The notes: generated by a model from the letters alone, not told the origin. Counted from the first letter of the stretch, positions 11,741 to 24,373 are shown. The stretch is 64,000 nt of DNA from Cyanophora paradoxa (GCA_004431415.1 QPMI01000133.1:124001-188000), one strand, 5' to 3'. A program made the numbers and translations.

Positions 11741-12879
11741 ATGGCCGCCGGCCCGGACTCGCTTCTGAAGGCGAAGCTTAGGAAGGCTACGCTCTTCCTC
11801 GGCGTCCTCATGGCGTTGGTGAGGCCATGTCCTTGTGAGGTAGCGTGAGGCGGCGCTGCAGCCTCATGATCAGGATAATGTCAACCGCTCCGGGGATCCG
11901 CGCGCGTGCGCGCGGGCGTCGGCTGGCCGGCGCCATGGGCATGCCGGAATCAACTTGTGACGCTAGGTCGGGGCGCCTTCACTACGCCGCTAGGTCCGGG
12001 CTCTTGGCCATGCCATGTGCACACCAACGTTAACGATGGTCGACGTCGTATACGTACGCGTGTGCGCCTCTGTCTTATGCGAGCGGACGCGCGCAGTGCG
12101 GCTGCGTCTGGGGCCTAATTCCGAAGGAGGCCGGAATCTGGAAGCACCAACGCAGCTTCTACGGCGGCCACCACCAGGTCGGCCCGCATACGAACGCGGC
12201 CGAACGCGCATCTCGCCCTTCTCGTGCCGCGGCGCTGATCATGAGCCTTGCGCAGTTCATGGAGAACGCGCAGCTTTTGATCGCCCTCGCCTTCGCCTTC
12301 GACTACTGCGCGCTGCCGCCGCCCCTCCTCGTCCTGGCCGCCGTCCTCCTCGCCGTGCGCCGCCGGCGCCCTAGGGCTCCTCGACCGCCGCGCCTGGACC
12401 GAAGGCCGGCCCGCCGGCCGTGGCCGACCGCGTGCGGTCCGGCCTGCGCAGGTCGGGACGTGGACGAACCCCCTCGCGTACGTCATCGTGTCGATCACAG
12501 GTGCGGGGCGCGGCCACCGGCCCGTGCCCGGCGCCGGCCCCATAGCTTTGTTCCTCGGACACCTCTGGCTCAACCTCGGTTGCCCGCAGACACGTCGAAC
12601 GAGATCTTCAAGGGCGGCCTGTCGGACGAGGGCGTGAAGCACGCCTCGGGGCCCTCCTCCCCCTACTCCTTCTGGCTCCTCATGACCTGCGCCGTCACGA
12701 TCCTGGGGGGTTCGCAATTCCAACTCACTTGATTCATAAATCAGTGCGCCAGGGTCTGATCGCTCGAGCTCCCAGGCTTGTCCCTGATGCTGGTGGGCGT
12801 GGCGCGCCACTGCGCGGGCTCCGAGACGGCTCCGGGCCTCGCCGACGAATTCGAAGCACGCGCCCGCAAGAATCAGTAG
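11741..12879 (+). CDS. Small multi-pass membrane protein, multi-exon, unknown function
   Basis: Exons can be assembled from splice sites and continuous hydrophobic coding. Exon 1 is 11741 to about 11818 (MAAGPDSLLKAKLRKAT, then a hydrophobic stretch) with a GTGAGG donor. An exon from about 12256 encodes FMENAQLLIALAFAF and a second Leu/Val-rich helix. A short exon at about 12451-12498 encodes VGTWTNPLAYVIVSI. An exon from about 12590 encodes DTSNEIFKGGLSDEGVKHA and a helix SFWLLMTCAVTIL. The last exon, from about 12774, encodes LSLMLVGVARHCAGSE and ends at TAG 12877-12879. The product is about 170-190 residues with four or five membrane helices and a charged C-terminus. I do not recognise the family. 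It is divergent from the cysteine-repeat gene, with about 540 bp between starts. Confidence 0.5.
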
Positions 12880-13878
12880 CCGCGGTCCGCGCGCGGGCGC
12901 TGATCATGAGACCGGGGCTTTCGGGGCTTGTAGTCATTTTTTCGAAGTTGAAGGCTTAATTTAATAAGTACTGGTATTGCTAAAATCTCACCGCCAAATT
13001 GCACCGCCCGCGCCGGCCGCGGTTCAAAGAGTTACAATTACTTCTGGTCTGGCCCGCAGTCTGGCCTGTAGGCCTCGGACTCATGATCAGGCCCTCGAAC
13101 TTCGGAAGAGGCTCGGCTACTGCGCATGGTGCTGGCAGCCGCGCTGAGCCTGGCACTCCTGCGGCAGCTGCATCCGAGCTAGCGCTAGCATACTCATGCA
13201 CGCAATGCGCATGCTGGGAGCGCGCGCCGCGGCGCAATGCTGGGAAATTAAAAGTGCGCATGCCGCCGCGCGCGGGCCGCGGCCGCGGCGCAGTGCGCAT
13301 GCGCGGCGCACCGCGGCGCGCGCGCAGTCCGAATATTAATGCATGCGCGCATATGACTCCCGGTCGCGATCGGACTCCGATCCGCTGTATACGTAGGCCT
13401 AGCTATAGCTATAGGCCTTAAGCTTGGGCGGAATTCGAAGTTGGGCCCTTGATCATGCATATGAGTCATGAGTCGGAGTCATGAGACTCATGACTTGCCT
13501 TAACTTCGCTTAAGTTGCCTAGCACGCGCAGTGATATCGATGGCCGCGGCACCGCCGGCGGCAGTCTGCCGCAGCTGCTGCAGCAGGCTGCAGTGCGCTG
13601 CACTGCCGCTGCAGTGCAAGCTCAAGAGCGGCAGCGGTGCTTGGAGCCTCACGACGGTACTCCTGAGTTTTTTCTTGGGGGGGAGAGAGAGGGGGGGAGG
13701 AATGCTGTCGTCCTCACCGGCTTGACGGCGACATCCCCTACTATCGGCGGACATACAGGCGTAGCGCCAGGCGTCGCCAGCTAATCACCGCGGTTGCGCA
13801 GCGGATCGCGCCCGTCCGATAGGCACGGAGCGAGCCCCCGGCGGCAGTAGCAGTAGCGATCAGCGCTAGCTAGCGAGA
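12880..13878. other. Intergenic region, no gene seen
   Basis: No ORF with recognisable features. The stretch is rich in short palindromes (TGATCATGAG, CATGACTCAT, GCGCATGCGC) and CTGCAG clusters near 13570-13620, and has G-runs near 13676-13700. It presumably holds the promoter of the ABC transporter gene starting at 13879. Confidence 0.5.
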
Positions 13879-16800
13879 ATGGGGAAGGTACTCGCCATGG
13901 ACGCTCTCGCGTGGAGAGACATCAGCTACGAGGTCGCGCTGCCTGGAGGGCTTTTTGAAAGGAACAAACAGGCGGCGGCCAAGCAGATCCTGCGCGACGT
14001 GTCAGGCTTCGCCCGCGCGGGTGTGCGACGAGCTGCGCGTGCCGAGCCCTTCGGCCGTTTTCTTACGTGTACCGCGTGCAGGCGAGATTCTGGCCATCAT
14101 GGGTCCCTCCGGCAGCGGGTACGCGCCGCCATTACGGCGGCATAGCGAGCAGCGAAGGAGCGCGCTTGACGCCCGCTCGTTCGCAGGAAGAGCTCCTTGC
14201 TGGACATTCTCGCGTCTCGCAAGGTCCTTTCCGCTACGCGACCGCATGCTTTCCTTCCCGACGCCCGCAGCAGAACACGGGCAAGGTCACGGGAGAGATC
14301 CTGCTCGACGGAGCGCCATGCGTGACGACCGCGACGCGGGCGGCGAGCGGCTCTGTCAGCCGCGCGTACGCGCGCAAGTCCGCGTACATCCTGCAGGTCC
14401 GCTTCACATCCGCGCGGCACGTTCCCCCGCGCTTCCGCCGAACATTTGATCCGCAGGACGACACGCTTTACGAGCACTTGACAGTGCGGGAGACGCTCGT
14501 CTTCAGCGCGCAGCTGCGGCTCCCGGAATCGCTTCCGAGCGTGGAGAAGCTGAAGCGCGTGGACGAGGTCATGCGCAGCCTCGGCATCGAGAAGGTCGCG
14601 GACACGAAGGTCGGCGGGCCCTTCGTGCGCGGCGTCTCCGGCGGTGCGTTCCCGCGCGGCCGACGCTTTTCGTCGTCTACGCTGAGCGACGCGCGTACGC
14701 AGGCGAGCGCAAGCGCGTCTCCATCGGCTGCGAGCTCCTGAAGCAGCCGCTCCTCCTCCTGCTCGACGAGCCGACGAGGTTCGCGCGCGTGTACCCCGCC
14801 GCCCGCCCGCCCCCCTCCCCGCGCATCTTCCTCTCGAACCCGCCCGCAGCGGCCTCAGCTCGTCGGACGCCCGCACGGTCCTAAAGATCCTCCGCACCGT
14901 CCGCGCCGCTGTACCCCCCTCCGTTCCTTCCCCCCTGTTGACCCCCTACCTCCAGATGGCGGCCTCGGGTCACGCGGTCGTGACGACCATCCACCAGCCC
15001 TCCGCCCAGCTCTACACGTGCGCGTGCCCCCCTTGGCGGGGTACGGGATACCCCCTCACGTCCGGGTACAGGATGTTCGACCGGGTCATGCTTCTCTCTT
15101 GCGGCCGGGCGGCCTATTTCGGGCCGGCCCGCCGCGCCGTGTCTCATTTCGAAGGCCTCGGCATCTCCAGCGGGCTCCAGGCGAGTCTATTTCTCCTGCT
15201 GTACCCCCTTCCTGTTTTCTTACGTACCCCCTCTCCTCAGATGAACGCGGCCGAGTTTCTGCTGGACGCCGTCTGTACCCCCTACCGCTCCTCGGGGAGC
15301 TCCTCGCCCCGGTCCCCCCAATCGAAGAACGCCATCGTCGTCAAGCCTACGAGCTTGGTACCCCTCCCGCGCTCCTTCCCCCCTCGCCGCCTTCTCAAAC
15401 CTTATTTTCGCCGCAGGACGGCGATCGCGATCGGGACCCTGAGACGGTGCGGGTCGTCGAGGTCGTCGAGGATCTGAGCTCGGTACCCCTCCCGAGCCTT
15501 TGCCGACCCCGTACCCCCTCGAACCGTCCTCCTAGGAGCCGGCGGCGGAGAAGGACCTCGTCGAGACGGCAACGACGCTGGCGGAGCGGTTCGCCGCCTC
15601 GGCCGCCGGGCACGAGGCCGCCGCCGAGGCGCGCCGTACCCCCCTCGTCCTCCCACCCCCTCCTTCGCATTCCTCTTATCGCTCGCAACCACAGCTCGAG
15701 TCTCTCGCGCCGCGGGTCCCCAGCTCGACGCCCGCCGCCCTCTCCCCCACGACCCCCAAGTGACCCCTACCCCCCGCTCCACGCTCCCGTACCCCCCTTC
15801 TCAGCTGACTCTCCTCCTCCTAGGACCTCGCGGACGTCGCGCTACGTCGTGTCCCGCCTGACTCAGATCCGCGTCGTGGCCCGCCGGGACTTCATCATGT
15901 GGCTCCGCGGTGCGGGGGCCGGGATCCCCCCCGCCCAGCAGCCCATCCTCACCCTCCCCCTTCCCCCCTCCAGACCCGAACCTGTTCCTGGCGGTGGTCT
16001 TCCAGGGCGTCTTCCTGGGGATCCTGGCGGCGTCGAGCTCGCGGGGGGCGGGCGGGGCGACCACGGAGATGATGCGCTACCAGCTCCTCTTCTTCCTCGC
16101 CGTCATGGTGCGTCCGCCCTTGTTCTTAAGAATTCCTAAGAGAAATCGCACAAGAATTCTTAAGAGAAATCGCACAAGAATTCTTAAGAGAAATCGCACA
16201 AGAAGTACTAGAACTCTTAGAAGGGACCCTTCTTGGTTCGTAGTCGTAGTAGTACTTGGTTAGTTATCTGAAGAGCGAGCTTCTCTGAGAGCTCGAGGTG
16301 AAGCACTAGCTAGCTCTAGCCGCCCTCTACCAGAAGCCCGCTATATAGCTACGCTCCTCCTCTTCTTCCTCGCGTCATGGTCCGCGTTCTTATCAGAAGC
16401 CGTCTGTCAGAAGCCGCGCCTGCGCAAGCCCCGCCCCCAAAGTAACCAACCCACGCCCGCCCTAACTAACTAACGTTGCCCCCCTCGCAGATCGTGTTCA
16501 GCTTCTTCACGTGCATGGACCCGCTGATCCGGGAGCGCGGCCTGCTGCACCGCGAGCACGCGGCGGGGGCCTACTCCGTAGGCGCCTTCTTCACCGCGAA
16601 GACGGTCCGCCCTCCGCCCGGAATCCTTCGTTCCCGGGCCTTTGTAGGAAATGGAGCAGACGTGGAAGACATATCCTAAGGATAGGCGGATAGGCGGCAT
16701 GTCAGCGTGCCTTGCAACGTTCCGCCGCCCAGCTCCCTCCCTCCCTCCCTCCCTCACGCGCCCCCCGCCCCCGCCCCCGCCCCCTCCACGCAGATCTCGA

Positions 16801-17707
16801 GCTTCCTGCAGTACTCCGTCTCCAACATCCCTTTCGCCCTCAGTGCGCCCCGCCCCGCCCCGCCCGCTCAGATCGCATCTGGTCCGATCCGATCTGATCT
16901 GATCCGACCTGACCGGCCCCGGCAGTCTGCATCTATCTCGGGAACCTGAACACGAGCAGCGGGGCCGTCGGATGTGCGCCGCTCCCTTCCTGCCTGCGCT
17001 CAAGCTTACGCTCTGCCTGAGCCCCGCCTGAGCTCCTGAGCTCACTTGTCCCCCCCCCCCCCCCTTGCCCCTTCAGACTTCGTGCTCTGGACCGTCGTCG
17101 TGAGCAACTGCTGCGCCGCCCTTACAGAGTTCTGCGCCGCCATCTCCAAGAGTCCGTACCCCCCGCGCTCTTCTTCCCCCTGCTGTTATTTACATGTACC
17201 CCCTCCAGACATGGGGCTTGCCTTCCTCTGGTCCAACGCATTCATGGGCTTGGCGTTCATGTTCGGCGGGTTCCTCGTACCCCGCCACCAGATTCCCGCC
17301 TACTGTGCGCCACGCCGTACCCCCCTTGCCCTTCCCCCCGGACTCCAGCCGACTTTACCCACAGGGATCTGGATCTACTACACTTCGTTCTTCACTTACG
17401 CGTTCAGCGGAGTGATGGTGCGGCCGATGTACCCCTCCCCGTCCGTCCCTGCCCGGCCTGAGGCGGGGGTACAGGTGAACGAGTTCCATCGCCCGACGAA
17501 CGTCGGCGAAACCCCCCCGCTCGAGCTCTTCGGCCTCGTCGACGTGCCCGTCATCGGCGACAAGCGCGTACTCCCTCCGAAAGCCCCGTACCCCCTCCTA
17601 ACTTCGTTCGCAGGTGGGCTGACCTCGGGATTGTGTGTATCTTCTGGGCCGCCTTTCGGGTCTTGACGTGGGTCGCCCTGCGCTACCTCCACAAGGAGCG
17701 CCGCTGA
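13879..17707 (+). CDS. ABCG-type half ABC transporter, multi-exon
   Basis: The spliced reading gives a typical ABCG/WBC layout: ATPase domain first, membrane domain second. Visible motifs, in order: Walker A, GPSGSG at about 14103 and KSS after an intron at about 14187, so an intron splits the P-loop; the Q-loop/first strand region DDTLYEHLTVRETLVF (about 14457); the signature VSGG plus ERKRVSIG across an intron (about 14632-14720); Walker B LLLLLDEPTS (about 14750); and the H-loop VTTIHQPSAQ (about 14980). Membrane helices follow, for example NLFLAVVFQGVFLGI (about 15970), FVLWTVVVSNCCAAL (about 17078) and GLAFLWSNAFMGLAFMFGG (about 17213). The last exon encodes WADLGIVCIFWAAFRVL and ends LHKERR, stop at 17705-17707. 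It should work as a dimer exporting lipids or small hydrophobic compounds; the substrate cannot be told. The introns are short and C-rich. Confidence 0.85.
16128..16199 (+). repeat. 24-bp tandem repeat, three copies
   Basis: The unit AAGAATTCTTAAGAGAAATC plus GCAC repeats three times without gaps (16128, 16152, 16176); the first copy has one C/T difference. It lies in an intron of the ABCG gene and each unit contains the palindrome AAGAATTCTT. Confidence 0.85.
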
Positions 17708-18609
17708 GCGCCGGCGGGCGGTCGCGTATATTAGCCGAAACTTCGTTCTAACGCTTATTGCTACTCTACTTCGTTGGTAGATGCACAGTGGTAGCCTGTG
17801 CCCCAACCCACGGGCCCCGGCGCGCTGGACCGTCGGATTCTCATGAGGCGCTACTCCGCTTTCCCAACAGGCTAGGAGGCCCTGAGTCATTGATCACATT
17901 ACTTTAGTACGTTTACATAACTTGTAGTAACTTACATTTTAGAATACAAAACTATATATTTGCAGCCCGGCCCGTTCAATGAACGAGACTCCTGTTTAGA
18001 CTTATAAAATTAGGCCCAGGCCTAGGACCGAAGGAGGTTAGTTCGGACCGGAGCGCGGCTGCAGGGCACATGGAGGCGCTGCATGTGTAGAGCCCCCGGG
18101 CACGGATCCCGGAGCTCGAGCCTCGCCGAGTCGGAGCCGACGTGTACGCACATGTACGTATACAGCACCAGATCTAGAGCCGCCGGGGGCACTGCGCGAC
18201 GGCGGCGCGGCGACGTCGCCGAGTCGACTGCGGCACACGGTGGATGCATTTGTCAGGCAGCTGCAGCGCAAGCGCGCGGGACGGGCGGCTGGCAGCGCTG
18301 GCTAGCGCGCAGATCTAGAGTGGCGCGGGAGAAGCTGAGACGTGAGGGATCGAAGGAACGTCAGAGGTCAGACCTCGAGCTCAGAACGTGATGCGTTCGG
18401 CCATTGGGTCAGCAGGGTCCAGACGTCAGGAAAGCGCCAAAGGGCCGGGGTAGTCGCACACTCGCACTGTCGCGCAGTCGCAATGTGGCAGTGTCGCAAG
18501 AAGTCCGGGGTACACGCTCACTCCACCAGTTCCAGCTTCCGGGCCGTTCGCGGCGGGTTCAGCAGCTGTACACGTTCGTTCGCATCCCAGTGTCCTCGCG
18601 GTTAGCAAG
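17708..18609. other. Intergenic region, no gene seen
   Basis: Between the ABCG stop and the aminotransferase start. The first part (17880-18010) is AT-rich and may be the 3' UTR and terminator of the transporter. The rest is GC-rich with no coding signal that I can support. Confidence 0.45.
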
Positions 18610-21100
18610 ATGCCGAACCTCCCGCCGATCTCGCCTACCGCAACCATGCGCGATATCTTCGACGTGCGCGCGCCCCAGCGCGGCGCTGTCGCCGTTGCTA
18701 ATAGTCGGTAACGCTCAGTACTGCAACAAGCTCGGGATCCCCTCTCTCGCGCAAGGTTCGGTCGCTCGGGCGCTTAGTTTTCTGCCGGGCGAGCCTTCCG
18801 GCTTTGCTCCGGGGATTCTGCTTCCTAGTTCCTCAGGCTCTAGCGCCGAGCCGCGCCGAGGCGCTCGCTCGGGGCCGACTCCTCGCCGCTTCGTCCAGGC
18901 ATGATCGAGCTGCCGCCGCCCCTCCCGCTCCGCAAGCTCGCGGCCGAAGTGGCGCTCTCCGAGAAGGTTCATACCTACCGCAACCGCTTCGGCAGCCCGG
19001 AGGTGAGGGGGAGGCGGCGCCCGCCCGCGCACGCGCTTTTGATCCCGCCGGCAGTACCGCGAGGCCATCCGCAAGCTCCTGAGCCGCCACTACCACTGCA
19101 ACGTGCCTGTTGAGGCCATTCTGGCGACGCAGGCGCGCCGGCGCACGCCCCCCCGCTCGCCCGCCCACCGCCGCGCCCGTGCTGAGCGCGCCGCGGCGCA
19201 GGGCGTGAGCGGCGGCATTCTCTCGTCCCTGCTGCACTTCAAGAGCCAGGGCAAGAAGCGCGCGGCGCTGGTTGAGCCTTTCTACACGTACCACATCAAG
19301 CAGGCCCGCCCGTTCTCGATCCGACCGGCCGGATCGAATTTGATCCGCGCCGCAGATCGACCTCGCGTTCCGCGAGTACCCCGCGATCATCAAGAGCAAG
19401 GAAGATTTCAGCCCTGACTGGGATCAAATCTGCGGCTCGCTCAGCGGCGCCCCCGGCTACGGTACCCCGCCACCCGCACCCGCCGCCCCGGGGGCTCGGA
19501 TCGCCCCGCCGGCGCTGAGAGCCGTACCCCGCAGAGAAGTGCGACGTGATCATCATGTGCAACCCGGGCAACCCGCACGGCCGCGCCTGGAGGCGGGAGG
19601 AGGTCCTCAGGTGCCGTACCCCGGGCCCGTCTGAGCCCGGGCCGCCCGAACCCCGGTTCGAATCAGGATGGTCGAGGAGACGAAGAAGGCGGACGCCGGG
19701 CTCATCCTCGACGAGTGGTGCGCCGCTTTCGTACCCCCCTATCCGCCCCCCCCCCCTCCCAGCCTTTAACCGTACCCGGCAGCTACGTGGACATGGTGTG
19801 GGAGGGCCAGAAACACTTCACCCCGATGCAGGTCCGGCCCGGCGCCCTCTCTCGCTTCGGCGGCTCCGCTCCCTCTCCTATCCCCGCCCGCCCGCCCGCC
19901 CGCCCGCCCGCCCGCCCGCCTATCCTTTCTCTGCGGCATAGCTTCAGTGGAACGGACCCTTTTGGCTCAACTTGACGTCAATGGCGGAGAGTGGCTTCGA
20001 TGGCTTCTATCTTCTAGCGCTAGCCCACCCCCGCCCCTCTAGCTTCCCCGCCCCTCTTCGGCTCGACTTGGCTTGCTCGGCTTAGCCTCACTCGCCGCCC
20101 CCCGCGCCGCGCAGGAGGAGCTGCACAAGCACGTGGTGGTGGCGCGCGGCTTCTCGAAGAACCTCGGCGCCCAGTCCTGGCGCGTCGGGTGCGCTCGAGA
20201 CCCCGCCTTGCCCAGCCTAGCTCTATCTACGTCTAGTCCTGGCGCGTTGGGTGCGCTCGAAGCCCCCGGTCTCGCCCCGCCTTGCCTTGCCTTGCCCAGA
20301 CCTAGACCTAGCCTACTACTAGAGCTAGAGCTAGGCTGAGCTAGAGCTAGCTTGCCTAGCTCTATCCGCCCCGCCCCGCCCCGCCTTGCCCAGACCTACA
20401 TTTACCTATACTACCTAGACTGCCTAGACCTAGACCTAGATTAGTCCTGGCGCGTCGGGTGCGCTCGACGCCCCGTCCCGTCCTGCCCAGGCCTAGACTA
20501 CTGGCCTCGCCTCTTTTCCGCACCAGCGCCAGCCCATGGCCGGCTCCCGCTCGCGGGGCGGCCCGCCCCCGCCTCGGCTGGCTCCTCCTGGCTAGCCTAC
20601 CTCGGGGCCGGCCCGGCCTCGCCCGGGTAGAGCCAGCCTGCCTCGCCCAAAGCAAGCGCCCCAGCCTCCCCTCCCCCTCGGCTTGGCTCCTCCTGGCTCG
20701 CCCCGCCTCCCCCGAAGCGAGCGGGCCTCACCCTCCTCCTCCTCCTGGGCCACCCTAGAGCCCCCCGCCTCTGCCTCACCTCACGCCCCCCCGCGCCAGG
20801 TACGCGGTGTCGCACCCGGCGACGATCGAGGCGATGATGGCCTTCCACGACCCCATCTACATCTCCACGCCCTTCACCCAGCACGCCCTCGCAAAGTGCG
20901 GCTCAACGAAGCTTCTAGGCAGTTGGAAGGGATAGGCTTAGAGAGATGGGCCCCTCCTAGGTCATGGGCGGCTTCCCCCACTCGAGCGGCCTGGCAGGCG
21001 GAGCCGCTGCCCCCCGAGCCGCGCGAGCCTGCTGAGCCCCAGGGGTACAGGTACTTCGACGAGCACTACGAGGACTACGCCGGCCACTCCAAGAGGTCCG

Positions 21101-21131
<31 letters not shown>

Positions 21132-21929
21132 CCCCGCCCGGGGACCGAGGAAGGGCCCCGGGGAGGCAAAGCCTAGCTCTGGCTGGGAGCCGTGGAAAGC
21201 GCACCGCAAGCTAGCTCTAGGAAGCGTGATCACGAGCCCGGGCTCAACGCGCCCCCCCGCCCGCCCGCCCCGCGCAGCTGCGGGGATTTGATCCAGCGCA
21301 ACTGGCGCGTCCTCTCCGTCGCCCTCGAGCGCGCCTTCGGCTGGCGCCCCGTCCAGCCCGAGGTCCGCGTACCGCGTACCCCCCCTTCCTCCCTGAAGCT
21401 AGGGGGGGGGGGGGGGCAGAGCTGGAGCTAGGGCGACGCGCTGCTTGTCGATCCCCTCCCCCCCTTCGTCCCTAATCCTGCACCCCCAGGGCTCGATGTA
21501 CGGCATGCTGCACCACAACTCGAAGACGGACATGGACGCCGTCTCCCTCGCCCTCGCCGACGTACCCCCTCCCCATTTCTCCCCCCTTTTTTTTCTTTTC
21601 TGAGATCGCGCCCCGCGCGTTTACAGGGAGAGGGCGTGGGCGTAGCGCCCGGGCGGATGTTCTACGGGCACTCCCCCGATAACACCGGGTACCCGTCCCT
21701 CCCCGCCTCCACCCCGCCTTCGCCTTTCTCACGGGGTACCCCGCAGCTACGTTCGCATCCACTGCGGCATCGCCGCGGATGTCGCCGACGCGATCGTCGC
21801 GCGCCTCGATAAGGTGCGGACTCGGTGGGATTCGGAGCCGGGGTACGGCGTGCGTGCGGCGCCAAAGTCCCGACTCTTCTCCTGCAGATTGCGGCGAAGC
21901 GCGGGGCGACCAACGGCGTCGCCCACTAG
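18610..21929 (+). CDS. PLP-dependent aminotransferase, class I/II (ACC-synthase-like), multi-exon
   Basis: Exons joined at GT/GC-AG sites give a fold-type-I aminotransferase. Visible landmarks: EALSEKVHTYRNRFG-like N-terminal region (18901-19002, actual text ALSEKVHTYRNRFGSPE); CNPGNPHGR (about 19558), the NPxNPxG substrate/PLP loop; LILDE joined across an intron to CYVDMVW, the PLP-contacting D-x-x-Y; FSKNLGAQSWRVG (about 20148), with the Schiff-base lysine in S-K; and RIHCG near the C-terminus, matching the carboxylate-binding arginine. The stop is TAG 21927-21929. The enzyme should use a PLP-lysine imine on an amino acid. The layout resembles the alanine/aspartate/ACC-synthase branch, but the substrate is open. 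The N-terminus is uncertain: ATG 18610 opens an exon whose frame does not run cleanly into the next conserved block (CNKLGIPSL, about 18724), so an error or missed intron is likely there. Some introns appear to start GC. Confidence 0.75.
19880..19922. repeat. (CCCG)n simple repeat in an intron
   Basis: About ten tandem CCCG units within an intron of the aminotransferase gene. Confidence 0.8.
20186..20800 (+). repeat. Long aminotransferase intron with CTAG-rich and CGCCCCG repeats
   Basis: This is the longest intron of the gene, between exons ending WRVG and starting YAVSHPATIEAMMAF. It holds repeated CCTAGACCTAGA and GAGCTAGAGCTAG strings and at least three copies of a segment containing GTCCTGGCGCGT(C/T)GGGTGCG (about 20172, 20235, 20445). 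That segment copies the preceding exon's end, so the intron grew by duplicating the exon border. Confidence 0.6.
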
Positions 21930-22097
21930 TCGTCCCGGCCCCGTAGCTGTTGTAGTGCCATACATTTGCAAGAGAGCGTCATGGCGTCTCATTTCGTGGG
22001 CCCCCGGGTACCTCACGGGGTGATGTCACGGGTCGATCGGGGTACGGGTGTGTACATTTGAAAGCCAGCAAGCCTGCAGCCGCGCGGACTGTACGCC

Positions 22098-24373
22098 ATG
22101 CATACGGAAGCGCTTTCTTGTGCTGCCATTCCAGCGGAGTGCTCGAAGCGCTCGCGCGTCGCCGAGCCGGCTGCAGCGGCGGCCTCGCCCGCGCAGGACG
22201 CGGGAACCTTCGGCTTCGATGCGCTCCCAGACGACGTGATGAGCGCCTTGTTCAAGTCGCTCGGTGTGTATGAGTGCTGGCCCTTGCGCGGCGTGTCCAG
22301 GTTTGAAAATTCTAGATCCGCAGCTCCGCTGCCAGCGCGCGCGCGGTTCCTAACGACGCGGCGGATCGCAGGCGATGGCGCCGGGTGATTCAGGAGACCG
22401 AGTGGGGGCTCGGCTGGATCCTCAACTTCCGGCTGGCTGCCCGCAGCACGGACGCCGACGACCCGCCCGCGTCCGCGAGCTCGGCCGCGGAGGACATGGC
22501 GGCTCTTCTTGAAGAAAGAAAGCTGCGGTTCGCTCGAGGGAGCGAGTTCGAGCTCAGGCTCGAGCTCCTCTCCCCCGATTGCAAGTCGCTCCCGCGCGCT
22601 CTCGCGGCGGCCTGCCGAATCGTCGCCGCCATCCCGCGGCCGCGCAAGATGACGGTCGAGCTCTTCCCGGCATACCCGTCGGCGAAAGGACGCAGCTCGA
22701 TCGACAGCGCCACCAACGCCGCCGTCGCCGCCGGCGTCGTCTCCGCCTTCCTGCTCGGAATGCTCCGAGCGCTGCGGCCGGTGGATCCGGACGGCGCGGC
22801 CGGCGGCAGCGGCAGCGGCCTGCAGAGCCTCAAGCTCGGCTTCCTTCCGCTGGACTGCGCGTACACGTACACGGAGCAGCAGCCGCTGCCGTGGCCCCCG
22901 GCCGACGAGCTGCGGGCCGCCCTCGCCCCCTTCGGCGACCTGCGCTCCCTCGACCTGTGGTTCCCGGGCGCCGCGGTCGGCGCGGAGACGGCCGCCGCCA
23001 TCGTCGCCGCCTGCCCCCTCCTCCGCTCCGTCAGCTTCCGCCCCTGCCCCATGGAATCGCCGGCGGTCTTCATCGAGCTCGGCCGCCTCGCGCACCTCCG
23101 GAAGCTCGTCGTCCTCCTCCGAAACTACTGGGAGTCACGGCGCTGCGCGGGCGGAATCGCGGCCCTCGCCGCCGGCCCCGCCGGCGCGAGCCTCAGGCGC
23201 ATCGCTTTCTACCACTGCATCCGCGTGTACGAGTGCGTTCCCGGCGCTCTCGTTCGGCGTACAGTACGTAAGTAATGCTTCGAGCGCAGCTGCAACTGGT
23301 TCCCCCGGCGACGCCCGGAAGCCCTCGCCGAGAGCTGGTGCCTCTCCGACGACGACCTGCTCGCCCTGGGCCACCTCCCAGCCCTCGAGTCCGCCTCCCC
23401 GCTGCTCGTGCGCCGCCCGCCCTCGCTCCCCTCCCTCAGATCTCTCTCTCTCAAGTCGAGTCCCTCTCTCAGATCGACGCGGGCGTCGGCGGCGTGGACG
23501 CGGCCTCGATCCTCGCCCTCGGCCGCGCGGAGGGCCTCCGCGAGCTGGCCCTGGAGTTCCAGATGGGCGCCGCGCCCGCCGACCCCGACCGCGCCCTCGA
23601 GGCCCTCGAGGCGCTGGGCGGCGCGCTCGAGGGCCTCCCCCGCCTCGCGTCCCTCAAGCTCAAGCTGGTCGTCGGTGAGTGGGCCGCGGCCAGTCCGTAA
23701 ACCGCCGCCCGCCCGCTGCTGATCCTCCGTGCGTGCAGGCGTGGCCTACCTCGAGAACGCTGACGACTTCGCCGCTCTCTTCCGGAGCCCCGGCGTCTCG
23801 CGGGCCCTCGCCGAGCTGGAGCTGCACGTGCCCCGGGACGTGGGCGAGGCGGAGGCCGCGGCGGTCGCGGCGCTGCCGGCCCTCCGCCGCCTGGTCCTCG
23901 GGTGCCGCGCCGCCTCCGATGAGGCCCTCCGCCCCTTCGAGGTCCGCCCGCCTCCCCCTCGCCCGTCCCCGCCCTCCTAAAGTCCTCCGACGGCGGCGGC
24001 GGCCGAGGGCCGCCGACTCCTGCGCCCCGGCCCCGCCCTCTTAAACCTTAGCTTCTTCCCCGCCCCCCTCGCCCTAAGCCTCCTCCGACCGCCCTCTTCG
24101 AATTCCCCGCCCCCAGATCCTCCTCTCCTCCCCGGCGGGGAGGGCCTCCCCGCCTCCCCTCCCCCTCCCCCGCCCCGGCCCCGCGCGCCCTCTAAGCCTT
24201 AGCTTCCTCCGCAGATCCTCCTCTGCGGGGAGGGCGGCCTGCGGCCGGAGGCGGACCTGGAGCTCCGCCTCGACCTCGACGAGAGCTTCCGCGGGGCGGC
24301 CGCCGCCGTCGACGAGCTGCTGGCGCGGCGCCCCGTCCCGTGGCGGCGCGGGGCCAGCGGTACCCCCCTCTAG
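22098..24373 (+). CDS. F-box protein with leucine-rich-repeat-like C-terminal region
   Basis: The start ATG 22098 gives an Ala-rich N-terminus followed by an F-box: FDALPDDVMSALFKSLGV, then WPLRGVSR. It continues across an intron (about 22304-22371) into RWRRVIQETEWG. F-boxes recruit the protein to SCF ubiquitin ligases through Skp1. The rest is Leu/Ala-rich with repeated L-x-x-L-x-L blocks (for example RSLDLWFPGA, LRKLVVLL, LASLKLKLVV, LAELELHV, LRRLVLG) typical of irregular leucine-rich repeats that choose the substrate. Introns are visible at about 23260, 23670-23738, 23940-24213 and others. The last exon reads ILLCGEGGLRPEADLELRL and stops at TAG 24371-24373. The target cannot be inferred. 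Confidence 0.65.

Noticed and set aside
19650-19670. GGTTCGAATC, a tRNA T-loop-like string
   Set aside because: No acceptor stem, anticodon arm or D-loop could be fitted around it, and it lies at the end of an intron of the aminotransferase gene. Similar strings at 9342 and 27626 also failed.
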